The notes under the pieces: generated by a model | What the model saw: only the letters and a program-made list of their open reading frames with translations | What the model was told of the DNA's origin: nothing | Database searches by the model: none | In this document: positions 5,512 through 5,797 of the stretch, one piece after another | How the letters are laid out: every line of letters begins with the position of its first letter | How positions within the stretch are numbered: the first letter of the stretch is position 1 | NCBI GenBank assembly: GCA_024278415.1 | Contig: JAJRTI010000267.1 | Location: 1-5,797 of the forward strand | Length of the DNA stretch: 5,797 bases | Reading direction: 5' to 3' | From: Planctomycetota bacterium | GTDB lineage: Bacteria; Planctomycetota; Brocadiia; JAJRTI01 | Made by a program: the position numbers and the translations under genes

Positions 5512-5607
5512 ATGGCCGCATTCGCCAGAATGCGGGAAATCGTGAGCCACTCGCCGGTTGGCCCGCATGCTGGCGCATGCGGCTACGAGATGAGGAGAGA
5601 GCTATGA
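5512..5607 (+). CDS. Possible 31-residue reading frame within a palindromic repeat
   Basis: An ATG at 5512 follows an excellent ribosome binding site (GGAGGAG at 5500-5506, five bases away) and opens a 31-codon frame (MAAFARMREIVSHSPVGPHA...) ending at TGA 5605-5607, which overlaps the next gene's ATG as ATGA. That layout would allow coupled translation of a leader peptide and the downstream protein. However, most of the frame is made of two inverted copies of one palindrome (5515-5583), so its amino-acid sequence follows from the repeat, and no family is recognised. It may be a repeat that landed near a start site. Real translation is uncertain. Confidence 0.3.
   Translation: MAAFARMREIVSHSPVGPHAGACGYEMRREL
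5515..5583. repeat. Inverted pair of 22-base palindromes (REP/BIME-like)
   Basis: The first unit (5515-5536) forms an 8-bp hairpin, CCGCATTC, loop GCCA, GAATGCGG. The second (5562-5583) forms CCGCATGC, loop TGGC, GCATGCGG. The second is the reverse complement of the first with 20 of 22 bases equal, and the two differing bases form one pair (T-A in one, G-C in the other), so both stems remain perfect. The loops are complementary to each other, and the whole element can also fold as one long hairpin (5523-5536 with 5562-5575). The arrangement matches bacterial interspersed palindromic repeats placed between genes. Confidence 0.75.
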
Positions 5608-5797
5608 CCGCTGACGGTTTCGCCAATGCGCCCATCTTCTTCGCACCGAACCGCGCGTGGCGCTGTTACCTCGGGGGCGCGCTGCTCGACGAGTTCATCA
5701 CCGGCCAATCGGGAGCGGACGGGTACTTCCCTGAGGACTGGCTCGCATCCGTCACGCGTGCGCTCAACGGCCCCAACAGCCAAGGCCCGGAAGAGGG
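5604..5797 (+). CDS. Mannose-6-phosphate isomerase-like protein, N-terminal fragment
   Basis: The gene runs off the right edge; 64 residues are visible. IFFAPNRAWRCYLGGALLDEF (11-31) followed by PEDWLAS (43-49) fits the N-terminal pattern of class I mannose-6-phosphate isomerases, where a W-GG-L-E/D stretch is followed by a GESWELS-like motif; here PEDWLAS takes that place. Such enzymes interconvert fructose-6-phosphate and mannose-6-phosphate with a bound zinc, supplying GDP-mannose. The metal-binding residues lie beyond the window, so activity cannot be judged. A GAGGAG at 5592-5597, six bases before ATG 5604, supports the start. It follows the glycosyltransferase on the same strand with about 115 bases between, which fits a shared role in glycan synthesis. 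The match is from pattern memory and could be a related cupin-type sugar isomerase. Confidence 0.6.
   Translation, partial: MTADGFANAPIFFAPNRAWRCYLGGALLDEFITGQSGADGYFPEDWLASVTRALNGPNSQGPEE

Noticed and set aside
1..5797. A defence, mobile or biosynthetic multi-gene system
   Set aside because: No nuclease-helicase, transposase, toxin-antitoxin or scaffold genes are present; the genes are ordinary accessory enzymes, and the PDDEXK-like GxxExxY gene is broken and stands alone.

Overview
The window looks like bacterial chromosomal DNA of fairly high GC content. It carries one short broken gene, four complete protein genes, one gene cut by the right edge, and an unusually dense set of small repeats and hairpins between them. 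Nothing identifies the species. Gene content (a GxxExxY protein, a DUF3604/PHP-type protein, a GT4 glycosyltransferase, a mannose-6-phosphate-isomerase-like protein) and the repeat-rich intergenic DNA would suit an environmental bacterium of the Planctomycetota, Hydrogenedentota, Armatimonadota or Chloroflexota kind, but that is only an impression.

Layout, left to right. Positions 1-147 are non-coding and highly structured: a 15-bp GC-rich hairpin at the very start, then smaller nested inverted repeats. Positions 148-526 (minus strand) encode a GxxExxY / PDDEXK_3 family protein broken by one extra base near position 382. Positions 527-668 hold a pyrimidine-rich tract and a degenerate repeat of the CGCAAAGG type. 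Two genes follow on the minus strand and may be co-transcribed: a radical SAM protein of the COG0731 type with a C-terminal winged-helix-like tail (2217-3176), then a PHP-like DUF3604 protein (669-2165), 51 bases apart. Upstream of the radical SAM gene is a 63-bp tandem array of nine 7-base units, then a stable hairpin that closely follows the stop codon of a minus-strand gene for an unrecognised two-helix membrane protein (3325-4152).

The intergenic stretch 4153-4321 separates divergent genes. It has an ATTATAAT element that gives a perfect -10 hexamer on both strands, a small hairpin and a second, shorter 7-base tandem array. On the plus strand, a GT4 glycosyltransferase (4322-5488) is followed by an inverted pair of 22-base palindromes (5515-5583). 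These lie inside a tiny 31-codon reading frame whose stop overlaps the start of a mannose-6-phosphate-isomerase-like gene (5604 to the edge). The last two suggest sugar-nucleotide supply and glycan assembly; the minus-strand genes have no evident link to them.

I see no phage, CRISPR, transposase, toxin-antitoxin or other recognisable multi-gene system. The most distinctive content is the repeat load: two heptanucleotide arrays, a CGCAAAGG-type repeat, and several GC-rich hairpins, two of which form an inverted pair with compensating base changes.
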